44,039 nucleotides of DNA from Anaerocolumna jejuensis DSM 15929 (GTDB lineage: Bacteria > Bacillota > Clostridia > Lachnospirales > Lachnospiraceae). A program made the translations under genes and the position numbers. Every line of letters begins with the position of its first letter. Position 1 is the first letter of the stretch. The stretch is taken from assembly GCF_900142215.1 (NCBI RefSeq), contig NZ_FRAC01000042.1:1-44039 (forward strand), read 5' to 3'. Positions 25,869 through 34,288 of this stretch are shown piece after piece. The notes beneath the pieces were generated by a model. It worked only from the letters and a program-made list of their open reading frames with translations, searched no databases and was not told the DNA's origin.

Positions 25869-26787
25869 ACGCCTGGAACTGCACAACCATACAACGGAAT
25901 CCGACGGCAGCCTCACTCCTGCTGCCCTGATAGACTTTCTCCAAAAAGACGGGGTAGATGCCTTTGCCATCACAGACCATAACACCATATCCGGCCATCT
26001 TAAAATAAAAGAGCTTCTTGCCAGGAATTCCTCTCCCCTTTCCTGTATCTACGGAATGGAATATACCACCTATTACGGACATATTCTTTGCCTGAATTTA
26101 ACAGAATATGTTCCCTGGGAAAATATCAATATCCATAAGCCGGAGCTCTTATTTGAAGCTGCGAAAGCAAAAGGTGCCCTGGTCGGTGTCGCCCATCCCT
26201 TCTCCTATGGCCATCCCTTTGCCAGAGGCTGCCGCTTCGATATGGAAATCCATGATTTTAATTCCCTGGACTTTATAGAGGTCTTCAATAACCTGGAACC
26301 CCTCCATGAGGTAAATGAGCGCGGCCTGTTATGGTGGGAAGAACTGGTCTTAAAAGGGTATCCCCTTGCCTTTACCTGCGGCATGGACCTCCACGGGGCC
26401 TGGGATATGAGCAACCATTATGCCACCTATATCGAAGGCACCCCCGGCGGTGATATAGCCGGAGAACTGGACACCGCCATAAGGCACCAGAGAACCTGGA
26501 TATCAAGAGGCCCCCTACTGGAAACCTTTATGGGGAAAGAGAAGGATTGCATCACCTTTCATATCCTGGAAACCGGAAAACCGGGTTACCTGCACGAAGA
26601 GCCGGACCCTTATTATCTTGCCATAAAGACAAAAAAAGGAATCCTTACCAAGGAAATCTCCGTAAGGATTCCAGCAGTTGTTACCCTGAAAGAACTGGAA
26701 AATGAAAGAATTCTTCTGCCAAAGCTCTACCACAAGGATACCCGTATTGAAAATCTGGTTGCCATAGCTCCCACCATCGTACTGTAA
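25861..26787 (+). CDS. PHP-domain metallohydrolase (second copy)
   Basis: The 308-aa enzyme shows the full PHP motif series: ELHNHTTESDGSLTP, DAFAITDHNTISGH, LVGVAHPFSYGHP and FTCGMDLHGAWD. It begins eight bases before the end of the upstream small gene, with AAGGAGG before the ATG. It is only distantly similar to the PHP protein at 24237, so this is not a recent duplication. Its 3' end faces the YesN-like gene with a 10-nt gap and no clear terminator. The substrate is unknown; phosphoester or glycan-derived compounds are possible. Confidence 0.85.
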   Translation: MYKRLELHNHTTESDGSLTPAALIDFLQKDGVDAFAITDHNTISGHLKIKELLARNSSPLSCIYGMEYTTYYGHILCLNLTEYVPWENINIHKPELLFEAAKAKGALVGVAHPFSYGHPFARGCRFDMEIHDFNSLDFIEVFNNLEPLHEVNERGLLWWEELVLKGYPLAFTCGMDLHGAWDMSNHYATYIEGTPGGDIAGELDTAIRHQRTWISRGPLLETFMGKEKDCITFHILETGKPGYLHEEPDPYYLAIKTKKGILTKEISVRIPAVVTLKELENERILLPKLYHKDTRIENLVAIAPTIVL

Positions 26788-26797
26788 GGGCAGATTT

Positions 26798-28405
26798 TCA
26801 TTGCTTACGGTAGGTCCTGCGGTATTCAAGCGGTGTCAGACCGGTAGCCTTTTTAAATACGCGAAAGAAGTACTGGCTGTCTTCATAGCCCACTTCATTG
26901 GAAATATCCGAAATGCTCTTATCCGAGCTTACCAGATATTCGCAGGCCTTCTTAATGCGCAGCTCTTTGATAAAGTTTACCGTAGTCTGACCCGTTTCTT
27001 TTTTAAATATGGTGGAGAAATAATTGGGGCTGATAGCAAATTTCTCTGCCAATTCATTGATTGCAATATCTCTGTTGTAATGATCCCTGATGTACTTTAT
27101 TCCCATTTTAATCTTATTTCTTGCATTGACGTCAATATCCGCATTGACCTGTATACAATCCAGCACCAGCATATAGAGGTAGCTGCGAAGGTCATCCATC
27201 GATTGAAAGGTATCAAAAATATCAAAATTCAAAATCAGCTTTTCCATATTTTTCGGGTCATTTGTAAAGACCGGGTTTGCCACGTTTAAAAGGATGTTGA
27301 TTATCCTGGCCCATATAATACGGATATAGGAAGCATTATACCTTCTGATGCTTTCATCGGAAAATATATCATTAATCAAAAATTCAATATTCCCCGCATC
27401 CCTGCGCTCAATATACTGAAAAAGCATATGAAGCTCCGAGGAGGGGAACTGGTCGGCTGAAAGTATTCGGATATCATCATAGAAATATAGATTACTCTTC
27501 CCATGAATAATCCTCTGCAAAAGAGCTTCCTGCGCCTCCTTATTGCCTTCTGCCGATATTTCCGGCAGGGCGGAGCTGATGCCAAAGGTAAGAGAAATCT
27601 TCAGCTTTCTGCCCATATGGTTGGAAAGGCTGGTAAAAAGCTTCTCTGCTTCCACCCGCAGCTGGCTCTCATTGCTATGGGATATGAAGGCAAAGAGCTG
27701 ATTCATATTGGCAAGATTGCTCACGATAATCTTTTCGCATTGGGAAGGCAGCTCTGTAAAAACATTCCGGATAGAGAATTTCACCAGTTCAATATCCCTG
27801 TAGCCAAAGCTGCCCTGCTCATAGCTTTCCACATCAATATTAATGAGAGTCACCATAATCCATCTGTTTTGCACCGGGAACTTCTGATACACCAGCTTGG
27901 CATTCTCCCTCTGCCACAGGGGGGAATCGGTCCTCAGCAGGTCATTGACGCTTTTATCAAAGAGCAGTCTTTTTTTCTCTTCAATCGAGCGGTTTCCCTC
28001 ACTGACGGTACGCTTGAGGCTCTCCAGCTCATCCAGCTTGGCCACAACCTCCTCCACCGCTTTTTTCAAGGAATCATTGGAAATAGGCTTTAAGAGATAG
28101 GCCTTCACTCCCAGCTGAATGGCCTGCTCCGCATATTCAAATTCCGCATAGCCGCTGAGGATGATAAACTGAATATTCGGATAAAGGGGCTTTACCTGTT
28201 GAATAAAAGACAAGCCGTCCATTTCTGCCATTCGAATATCCGTTATTACAATATCCACCGGATGCTCCCCCAGGATTTCCATGGCCTGTTCCGCATTTTC
28301 TGCTTCATACAAGGCTTCCGGGATTAATTCCAGATATTCCAGCCTGGCTTTAATCCCATCCCGGATCAGCTTCTCATCATCCGCTATTAAAATACTTCGT
28401 TCCAT
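26798..28405 (-). CDS. YesN-like response regulator with AraC-type DNA-binding domain
   Basis: The receiver domain (residues 1-120) has ADDEKL, the phosphoacceptor in IVITDIRMAEMDGLSF, and KPISNDSLKKAV. A linker domain of about 300 residues follows, then a C-terminal AraC double helix-turn-helix with INELAEKFAISPNYFSTIFK and ISDISNEVGYEDSQYFFRVF. The length (535 aa) is the norm for YesN-type regulators. It lies 13 nt after its YesM-like kinase. Regulators of this kind usually activate Lpl-type sugar ABC operons, here probably the operon starting at 23969. Confidence 0.92.
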   Translation of the reverse strand: MERSILIADDEKLIRDGIKARLEYLELIPEALYEAENAEQAMEILGEHPVDIVITDIRMAEMDGLSFIQQVKPLYPNIQFIILSGYAEFEYAEQAIQLGVKAYLLKPISNDSLKKAVEEVVAKLDELESLKRTVSEGNRSIEEKKRLLFDKSVNDLLRTDSPLWQRENAKLVYQKFPVQNRWIMVTLINIDVESYEQGSFGYRDIELVKFSIRNVFTELPSQCEKIIVSNLANMNQLFAFISHSNESQLRVEAEKLFTSLSNHMGRKLKISLTFGISSALPEISAEGNKEAQEALLQRIIHGKSNLYFYDDIRILSADQFPSSELHMLFQYIERRDAGNIEFLINDIFSDESIRRYNASYIRIIWARIINILLNVANPVFTNDPKNMEKLILNFDIFDTFQSMDDLRSYLYMLVLDCIQVNADIDVNARNKIKMGIKYIRDHYNRDIAINELAEKFAISPNYFSTIFKKETGQTTVNFIKELRIKKACEYLVSSDKSISDISNEVGYEDSQYFFRVFKKATGLTPLEYRRTYRKQ

Positions 28406-28418
28406 TTGATGTCCCTCC

Positions 28419-30191
28419 CTACTGCATTAATGGCAAGTTTATGGTAAAGCAGCTTCCCCTGTTTAGAGCACTTTCAATCGTTATGCCGTATTCACTGCCA
28501 CAGGCAAGCTTGATTCTCTGATTTACATTGCGGATACCTATGCTATGCCTCTTCTTGTCTTCGATATTGGAGTCATTGATATACCGGCTGATTTCTTCCA
28601 GCCTCTCTGCGTCCATGCCTGCCCCGTCATCCGCTATCTTTATCACCAGCAGCTCTTCCTCCCTGCTGATGGATATCTCAAGTGTTCCCTTTCCTTCCAT
28701 ATTGCTCAGTCCGTGAACAATGGCATTTTCAACAATGGGCTGAAGGATGAACCGAAGAATCCGCTTATCCTCCGCCTCCTTGTCCACATTGTAAAATACC
28801 TCGAATTTATTACCGAATCTGGTCTGCTGAATATATACATAGTTCTTCGTGTGTGCCAGCTCCTGGGTCACTGTTACAAATTCCCCGTAATTCTTGCCCA
28901 GGCTGTAACGGAAATTCTCACCGAGCTTTTCGCATAAATCACAGATGATAAATACTTTGTTCACCGCTGCAATGGAGCTGATGGTCTCTAGGGTATTATA
29001 CAAAAAATGGGGGTTAATCTGGAGCTGCAGGTTGCGGAACTCACTTTCCTTTTTCTCCAGCTGCTGGATATAATTTTTCTTGATAAGCCCGTCCAGCTTT
29101 AAAAGCATGTGGCTGAACTGCCTGTCCAGTACAGTAATTTCATCATTTCCTTCAATTTCTTCGGTAATGGTAAGGTCTCCGGTTTCCGCCACCTTGAATT
29201 TATCGATAAGCCTGGCTACCCTTCCTGAAAAGCCCCTGGTAAAGACAAAGGCTGTTACTACAATTACCGCAGCCACAATAAGAAAGATGGGAAAGAGGGT
29301 ACTCTCAATTTCGGACTTTCTATTTATCAGCTGCTGGTTGCTGAACAGGAAAATCATTTTAAGCCCGTAATTTTTTTCAAAGCCCGTACATACCATAGCA
29401 TCTTTATAATAATTAATGCGCTTCTTACTAAGCTGCTCATAAGTCGTTTTATCCGTAATGCCATTATAGTCCGTGTTGGAAGAATAGACGGTACGGTTGC
29501 CCTGGTCCAGAATAATAACATCGTAGGAATAGTTTTCTTCACTGTCATCCATCGTCGGTGAAAATAGCTTTTCCATATATAAATCCAGCTTGATAAAGCC
29601 TACATATTTGGTTTTATAATTGGTAACATCCAGATAGACAATTTTCTGGATAAGGGAAAGAATGGTACTCCTCTTTTTATCACCGGAAGAATAAATGAAA
29701 TAATCCTTTGTCAATGCCTCATGATTGATATACCAGATTTCCGTACTTGCGCCTTCCATCATGGTAACCCTGTTGCCATAGATCTTATTATCTGTAATAT
29801 CCGAATACACCATGCAGTTGCGGAGCTCAGGGCTGTCCAGGTGAAGGGATTTATTGATTTCAACACTTACATTTGTGCCCCTTACATAGGGATTCTTATT
29901 CTTGGTGTTGCCAAGAAGTGTATCCAATACGATGGTGTTATTGGAAATTTGCCTTAAACTGTCCTTGTACTGGTAAAAACTATTCTCCAGGTTCGAGGTA
30001 TATTGGGCTGCCAGCTGATAATGGGAATTCACCAGTTCCTCCGTAACCATGCTGCTGATTTTACGAAATAAAACCGTACTGACAAATATAATCGGAATAA
30101 AGCTGATAATAACCGTAAAAAGCACCAACTGAGTAAATATTGTGCCTGAATGTAATATATTTCTGCGTTTTTGCTTCCTTCTGACTCTCAT
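28419..30191 (-). CDS. YesM-like sensor histidine kinase
   Basis: The kinase of about 590 aa has an N-terminal helix (IFTQLVLFTVIISFIPIIFV), a large extracytoplasmic Cache-like sensor (about residues 40-290), a second helix (IFLIVAAVIVVTAFVFTRGF), HAMP, and a His_kinase (LytS/YesM-type) domain. That domain has LQLQINPHFLYNTLETISS with the phosphorylated histidine and a C-terminal ATPase with ENAIVHGL and IADDGAGMD. The start at 30191 has GGAG 6 nt upstream; the ATG at 30203 is an alternative. It probably senses the imported oligosaccharide or its binding protein and drives the YesN-like partner. Confidence 0.92.
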   Translation of the reverse strand: MRVRRKQKRRNILHSGTIFTQLVLFTVIISFIPIIFVSTVLFRKISSMVTEELVNSHYQLAAQYTSNLENSFYQYKDSLRQISNNTIVLDTLLGNTKNKNPYVRGTNVSVEINKSLHLDSPELRNCMVYSDITDNKIYGNRVTMMEGASTEIWYINHEALTKDYFIYSSGDKKRSTILSLIQKIVYLDVTNYKTKYVGFIKLDLYMEKLFSPTMDDSEENYSYDVIILDQGNRTVYSSNTDYNGITDKTTYEQLSKKRINYYKDAMVCTGFEKNYGLKMIFLFSNQQLINRKSEIESTLFPIFLIVAAVIVVTAFVFTRGFSGRVARLIDKFKVAETGDLTITEEIEGNDEITVLDRQFSHMLLKLDGLIKKNYIQQLEKKESEFRNLQLQINPHFLYNTLETISSIAAVNKVFIICDLCEKLGENFRYSLGKNYGEFVTVTQELAHTKNYVYIQQTRFGNKFEVFYNVDKEAEDKRILRFILQPIVENAIVHGLSNMEGKGTLEISISREEELLVIKIADDGAGMDAERLEEISRYINDSNIEDKKRHSIGIRNVNQRIKLACGSEYGITIESALNRGSCFTINLPLMQ

Positions 30192-30370
30192 GCTAATCTC
30201 CATGTGTTATCCCAACAGGTTGTCAATCTATGTTAGCATTGTACTATGAACTTTCATAAGATTCCACCTAAAAATAAATTTACTTCTTTTATAAGTTTAT
30301 TGATATTGAATATTTTAGTTCCACATTTATATTATTGTCCATACATATTGGTTACTATATTGGATAATAG

Positions 30371-30629
30371 TGTTCTTCACCTGCATCCTATGTACCGGCT
30401 GCATATAATTACGACGATGGTACCTACAAAGGTACACTGAATTTAACCCGTGCAGCATGTTCAGCACCTACTGCCATAGGGAATTACTTACAGGTAACAA
30501 TATTTACGGATTATTCCGGCACGGTTTACTATAAATAAATCACAGCCTATAGGCCTGTATACGTGAATATAAAGAACATCCTATTATGATAACTACGTCA
30601 ATACCGAAGTTCCTAACTGGGGAGCCTAA
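30371..30629 (+). pseudogene. Decayed remnant of a secreted-protein gene (C-terminal part)
   Basis: The plus strand encodes, without any start codon, a stretch beginning ASYVPAAYNYDDGTYKGTL and continuing to FTDYSGTVYYK before a TAA (30536-30538). After it the frame can be read on as ITAYRPVYV. With a frameshift it then continues as YYDNYVNTEVPNWGA to another TAA (30627). The Tyr/Gly/Thr-rich pattern resembles C-terminal domains of secreted Bacillus and Paenibacillus proteins. A stop lies directly upstream, so the 5' part is gone or scrambled. An intact terminator follows at 30664. Together these mark a gene in decay rather than a functional short gene. Confidence 0.6.
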
Positions 30630-30663
30630 AGCAAAGAAATAGGAAATCCAGTCTGAATAGCAT

Positions 30664-30714
30664 AAGAGCCTGCCGCCAAATAGATTTTAATCCAGGGTGC
30701 GGCAGGCTCTTTTT
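30664..30714 (+). terminator. Strong intrinsic terminator after the gene remnant
   Basis: GAGCCTGCCGC pairs with GCGGCAGGCTC, with flanking A:T pairs, around a loop of about 22 nt, followed by TTTTT. It sits 35 nt after the remnant stop and points in the same direction. It has outlasted the gene it probably served and insulates the MerR gene. Confidence 0.85.
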
Positions 30715-30733
30715 AATTTTATAAAATCACCTG

Positions 30734-30764
30734 TTGACTCTCACATTATGGTATACTCTATACT
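30734..30764 (+). promoter_or_regulatory. MerR-type promoter with 19-bp spacer
   Basis: TTGACT and TATACT are separated by 19 bp, the lengthened spacer typical of MerR-family targets. A dyad GTATA-CTC-TATAC overlaps the -10. It lies just upstream of the MerR gene, which suggests autoregulation. An alternative TATACT only 12 bp from the -35 is too close to be used with it. Confidence 0.65.
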
Positions 30765-30805
30765 GAATATGAGCTCAAGAAACACATATATGTGAGGTAT
30801 AATAA

Positions 30806-31624
30806 ATGTTAAAAATAGGAGATTTTTCCAAACTATCAAGAATCAGTATACGGATGCTGCGGCATTATGACGAGATTGGACTGCTGGTGCCAAAAACCAT
30901 TGATTCTTTTACAAGCTACCGGTATTACAGTGAAGACCAGCTGCCGGTCTCCGGAAGGATTACAGCTTTAAAGGACATGGGCTTCAATCTGGCGACCATT
31001 GCAGAAATATTAAAAAGCTATGATAATCCCCAGGCCCTTGCGAAATTTTTGGCAGTCAAGCAGGCTGAGGTACAGGAAGAAGTCCATCAAACAAACAACC
31101 GTCTGCTGCTTCTTGAAACAGCCATCGAGCGGCTGAGAAAGGACGATACCGCTATGAATTATAACGTTACATTAAAAACATTACCTGAACGATATGTTGC
31201 CAGCGTAAGAAAGCTAATCCCGGCTTATGATAAGGAGGGCTTGCTCTGGAATATTCTGATGACCGAAACGGCAGCTTTAAACCTGCAGCCGGCTGAAAAC
31301 TGCTACACTCTTGCTATCTTCCATGACGAAGGCTTCAAGGAAAGTGATGTGGATGTGGAAATACAGGAAACGGTGAAAGGAACCTATCAAAATACAGAAA
31401 ACGTAGTATTCAAATCCGTTCCTGCCATCCAGATAGCCTCCGCCACCTACAAAGGCAGCTATGATCAGCTTACAACCGTAAACCATGCCGTTGCCAACTG
31501 GGTCAACGACAATGGCTGCGAATTTAACGGTGCCATGTTCTGCATATACCATGTGAGCCCTGCCCAGACCCAGAACCCGGAGGAATTGGTAACAGAGGTA
31601 TGCTTTCCTGTTAAAAGGAAATAG
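30806..31624 (+). CDS. MerR-family transcriptional regulator with GyrI-like effector domain
   Basis: The N-terminal winged helix (LKIGDFSKLSRISIRMLRHY, DEIGLLVP, SYRYYSEDQL) is followed by a dimerisation coiled coil (about residues 80-115). A C-terminal AraE/GyrI-like ligand-binding domain (about 120-272) contains LPERYVASVRKLIPAYDKEG and SATYKGSYDQLTTVNHAVA. This is the BmrR/BltR/TipA-like layout for sensing small hydrophobic or cationic molecules. The length (272 aa) is usual. The start has GAGG 8 nt upstream. No transporter gene lies beside it, so its target besides itself is not evident. Confidence 0.88.
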   Translation: MLKIGDFSKLSRISIRMLRHYDEIGLLVPKTIDSFTSYRYYSEDQLPVSGRITALKDMGFNLATIAEILKSYDNPQALAKFLAVKQAEVQEEVHQTNNRLLLLETAIERLRKDDTAMNYNVTLKTLPERYVASVRKLIPAYDKEGLLWNILMTETAALNLQPAENCYTLAIFHDEGFKESDVDVEIQETVKGTYQNTENVVFKSVPAIQIASATYKGSYDQLTTVNHAVANWVNDNGCEFNGAMFCIYHVSPAQTQNPEELVTEVCFPVKRK

Positions 31625-31708
31625 AACTAATATCTATGTGTGAAGTTAGAGTCTAATTAACAAAAAAGAAAATATCTATATTATATTTGCTTGTTTCCAA
31701 GCACAACG

Positions 31709-31743
31709 AAAAACCCTGTAACCATACCAGTTACAGGGTTTTA
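31709..31743. terminator. Bidirectional terminator between merR and tRNA-Gln
   Basis: AAAACCCTGTAAC and GTTACAGGGTTTT pair around a short loop (CATACCA), with T-runs on both strands. It serves the plus-strand merR gene and the minus-strand tRNA gene, which ends 7 nt away. Confidence 0.85.
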
Positions 31744-31749
31744 CTTAGC

Positions 31750-31820
31750 TGGGCTACAAGGATTCGAACCTTGAGATGCTGGAGTCAGAGTCCAGTGCCT
31801 TACCGTTTGGCGATAGCCCA
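31750..31820 (-). tRNA. tRNA-Gln (anticodon CUG)
   Basis: The minus strand folds as a full cloverleaf: acceptor arms TGGGCTA/TAGCCCA, D arm around GCCAAACGGTAAGGC, anticodon stem CTGGA/TCCAG with loop CTCTGAC (anticodon CTG), and T arm CAAGG-TTCGAAT-CCTTG. It is 71 nt long without an encoded CCA. CUG reads only CAG, so a second tRNA-Gln with UUG should exist elsewhere in the genome. Confidence 0.95.
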
Positions 31821-31873
31821 ATATTTATTAATCTCTTATGTTTCTGACAAGCTCTGTGTCAGCCACGAATGAT

Positions 31874-31902
31874 ATTATAACTCAAACTTTTCTCAAAAGC
31901 AA
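31874..31902 (-). promoter_or_regulatory. Promoter of tRNA-Gln
   Basis: TTGCTT - 17 bp - TATAAT on the minus strand, about 54 nt before the tRNA. The tRNA therefore does not depend on read-through from the riboswitch region. Confidence 0.7.
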
Positions 31903-31983
31903 GCATTATTTTGAATTTTTTTTATTTTTTTAATTTTTTTGAACATTCAAACTTTTTGTCTTTATCCGGAAGAAATCAGAGAA

Positions 31984-32025
31984 AGAGATTATGGAAAGCC
32001 CCAAACCTAGCTTTCCATAATCTCT
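31984..32025. other. Perfect 15-bp hairpin between riboswitch and tRNA
   Basis: AGAGATTATGGAAAG and CTTTCCATAATCTCT are exact complements around a 12-nt loop. On the minus strand it is followed by TTTCTCTG, a poor T-tract. It lies about 90 nt downstream of the c-di-GMP riboswitch T-run and could end or stabilise a riboswitch-controlled RNA. Confidence 0.6.
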
Positions 32026-32114
32026 ACGCCATACCATCTCCCCATAGGTATGATTCCTGTATTACACTAATTACCCGCCCTCATTGCAAATTAGTAAAAT
32101 TTATAAAAAAGCAT

Positions 32115-32228
32115 AAAAAAAGCTCCCTTCGGTAACTGGCTGCCAGCTAAATGATTCATTTAGTAAGGCCCTGTAGTTTTGCGTCCCTGTTTTTCAAGAG
32201 GTTTGCCTTTATCGGTGAAACCACCGCA
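32115..32228 (-). ncRNA. Cyclic di-GMP-I (GEMM) riboswitch
   Basis: The minus strand reads the class I aptamer core in order: GGCAAACC, a stem capped by a GAAA tetraloop, GGGACGCAAA (tetraloop receptor), ACTACAGGGCC, a stem-loop (TAAATGAATCATTTA), then GGCAGCCAGTTACCG. The core is at about 32130-32211. A T7 run follows at once (32121-32115) and a second T6 run shortly after, but I could not find a clear terminator/antiterminator pairing by eye. It has its own promoter upstream. No protein gene lies between it and the tRNA-Gln gene; only a 12-codon ATG frame (32045-32007, minus) is present. The aptamer call is firm; its output is not known. Confidence 0.88.
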
Positions 32229-32264
32229 TTTTCCGTATCTTAAGACTTTTTCTATCTGATTAAT

Positions 32265-32293
32265 ATTCTAACATATCTAACTTAGGATGTAAA
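32265..32293 (-). promoter_or_regulatory. Promoter of the riboswitch transcript
   Basis: TTTACA - 17 bp - TAGAAT on the minus strand, ending about 35-40 bp before the aptamer. It gives the riboswitch its own start site, independent of the protease gene upstream. Confidence 0.6.
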
Positions 32294-32360
32294 TAGGAAT
32301 ATACTCCGGGTTATCCTGGATAGAAAAGAAGGCAGAGCGGATTCCCCCTGCCGCTTTCTT

Positions 32361-34070
32361 CTATCCGGGCTCTCCCCGCAAGCTGATAAAGGTATTATAA
32401 ATATCAATAATACCATATCCCCATTCTGTATTGGGATAGGTATTGTTCGGATCTCTTTTCGCACCTCTGATAAGCAGGTTTTTCATTTCAACACTGTCAA
32501 GCTGAGAATAATAACCTGATTGTTTCCCCCATTGCAGCAGCATTGCCGTTATCCCTGCCGCATGAGCAGCTGCACCACTGGTTCCTGTCCTTTTTCCATA
32601 GGTTCCTCCCGGCTCGGGTCCCGTTAAATTCACCCCCGGTGCCGCAAGACTTGGGGTTACCGCACCAACTCTTGTAAAGCCTCTGCCTGCCTGCAAATAC
32701 AAGCTGTTATTTGTATAGTCATAAGCAGTCACTACAATTGGAATAGCCGCATTTCCCGGAGATGTCACGGTAACATTGGGCGTTGGCTGCACAAAAAATG
32801 TCTCAGTCCCTATAAACGCCGTAATGGGCAGCCATATATGAAATTCTGCATTTAAATCTCCTGTGGAATATACTTTAAATCTCCATATACCCTCTGTCGG
32901 ATTATCAAAATTTATTAAAATCAGCTGGTCGCCTGTCTGAGTTTCAAGGAGAAAATAATCCACGTGAATTACCGTTTCTTCAAAAATAAACCTTATTTCT
33001 CTGGATTCCCCTATTCTTGCCGGTATTCTGGGTATGTATTCACCAGTGGGAGAAAGGATGTCTATGGAAAAGGTCCCCGGTGCATTTCCCCATAGCTGCA
33101 TGGAAAAGCCTTTGATATTCGGTCCTACTTTTAATTCTACCATATTGGACTGTTCCCCGCCTCTGCTAATAAGCCCCTGAAAATGGTGTCCTGAATTCCC
33201 TTCATTTCCGGCTGCTACCGTGATAGCAACGCCTGGCTGGTCAGCAAGATTTGATATAAAGATTGACAAGGGCACCCTTCCGTCATGGGAGCCCTGGGAA
33301 GAGCCAAGTCCAATACATATTGCAATAGGCCTTTCCAATTTTCTCGCCATATCTGCCAAATAACGGACTCCAAACATAATATCATTCTCCTGATAACATA
33401 CGGCATCGGAGGGTACACGAAAAACTTCCCTGATGTTCTGTTTCGCCTGCTTCAGCTTCACTACAACAAGCTCTGACATCGGGGCTACTCCTGAGAATTC
33501 ATTCGTAAGACTCGGCGTTCCTGCTGCAATTCCTGCCAAAAATGTACCATGTCCTAACTCATCTACAGTTGGAACTACTGAATGGGGATTCTCACTTCTT
33601 AAAGCTTCATTTATCTGTTCTCTGCTATATTCTGTGCCATAATTATAGGTATCAGGATAGGGACCGGCAGGAATCGTCTGATCCCATATTGATATTATTC
33701 TGGTCGTTCCGTCTGCATTACGGAAGGCCTCATGGGTATAATCGATGCCGGTATCCACTATGCCAATCAGAACCCCCTCCCCTAACAATGCAAGATTCGG
33801 TACATTCCTTACACGGGTCACTCCAGAAGCTTCTAGGCTGCCAACATCCATTAAGCCAAATAAACCCGGAAATATCCCATACCCATAGGTATGTAGCAGG
33901 TCTGTTACAGAAACATTTACCGTCGGTGTATATACTACTGCATAATTATCATCTATGGCATTATAACAGGAATTAGGGAATGATTCCAAGGTACTGATAT
34001 TTTTTCTATATTCAACAATAAAATCACTGTAATCTTCACTAATTATCGAATCCCTGCAAATTTGATCCAA
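32361..34070 (-). CDS. S8 subtilisin-family peptidase (Csp-like)
   Basis: The 569-aa subtilase has its triad intact: D106 in GIVDTGIDYTHE, H174 in ELGHGTFLAG and S498 in GTSGAAAHAAG. A central insertion of about 130 residues (roughly 310-440) forms a beta-rich domain, as in clostridial CspB/CspC-type proteases. It has no signal peptide. A short N-terminal region (about 1-90) may act as a prodomain. The start is a TTG with GAGGG about 10 nt upstream. Csp proteases in clostridia process the spore-lysis enzyme SleC, but many paralogues have unknown targets, so a germination role here is only possible. It stands alone, upstream of the riboswitch. Confidence 0.88.
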   Translation of the reverse strand: MDQICRDSIISEDYSDFIVEYRKNISTLESFPNSCYNAIDDNYAVVYTPTVNVSVTDLLHTYGYGIFPGLFGLMDVGSLEASGVTRVRNVPNLALLGEGVLIGIVDTGIDYTHEAFRNADGTTRIISIWDQTIPAGPYPDTYNYGTEYSREQINEALRSENPHSVVPTVDELGHGTFLAGIAAGTPSLTNEFSGVAPMSELVVVKLKQAKQNIREVFRVPSDAVCYQENDIMFGVRYLADMARKLERPIAICIGLGSSQGSHDGRVPLSIFISNLADQPGVAITVAAGNEGNSGHHFQGLISRGGEQSNMVELKVGPNIKGFSMQLWGNAPGTFSIDILSPTGEYIPRIPARIGESREIRFIFEETVIHVDYFLLETQTGDQLILINFDNPTEGIWRFKVYSTGDLNAEFHIWLPITAFIGTETFFVQPTPNVTVTSPGNAAIPIVVTAYDYTNNSLYLQAGRGFTRVGAVTPSLAAPGVNLTGPEPGGTYGKRTGTSGAAAHAAGITAMLLQWGKQSGYYSQLDSVEMKNLLIRGAKRDPNNTYPNTEWGYGIIDIYNTFISLRGEPG

Positions 34071-34205
34071 AGTTTTATTCCCTCAAGTTAAGCTTAATTA
34101 AATATATGTTTAGTGACTGTGTTTATTCTTTTTTAACGAAAGCCATAAGAAATAACAACTTGCATAAGTTCATTATAAATATATGTAAAATTATTTTAAG
34201 CAGGA

Positions 34206-34234
34206 TTGTAGGTTCCCCTTTAGAATGTTATAAT
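34206..34234 (+). promoter_or_regulatory. Promoter of the glycerophosphodiesterase gene
   Basis: TTGTAG - 17 bp - TATAAT on the plus strand, about 55 nt before the ATG at 34289. Confidence 0.6.
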
Positions 34235-34288
34235 GGTTTCATTCGATAAGAATCCATTATCTTACGATTATGCTTTAGGAGGCGATTT

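Noticed and set aside
26801..28093. 162- and 196-codon plus-strand frames inside the YesN-like gene
   Set aside because: Antisense shadows of a clear receiver/AraC protein; no ribosome sites.
32007..32045. 12-codon ORF downstream of the riboswitch as a confirmed gene
   Set aside because: It has an ATG with AGGA about 10 nt upstream, but it is too short to call without conservation; kept only as part of the riboswitch finding.
33542..33976. 144-codon plus-strand frame inside the protease gene
   Set aside because: Antisense to the protease catalytic domain; biased His/Tyr/Leu composition and no ribosome site.
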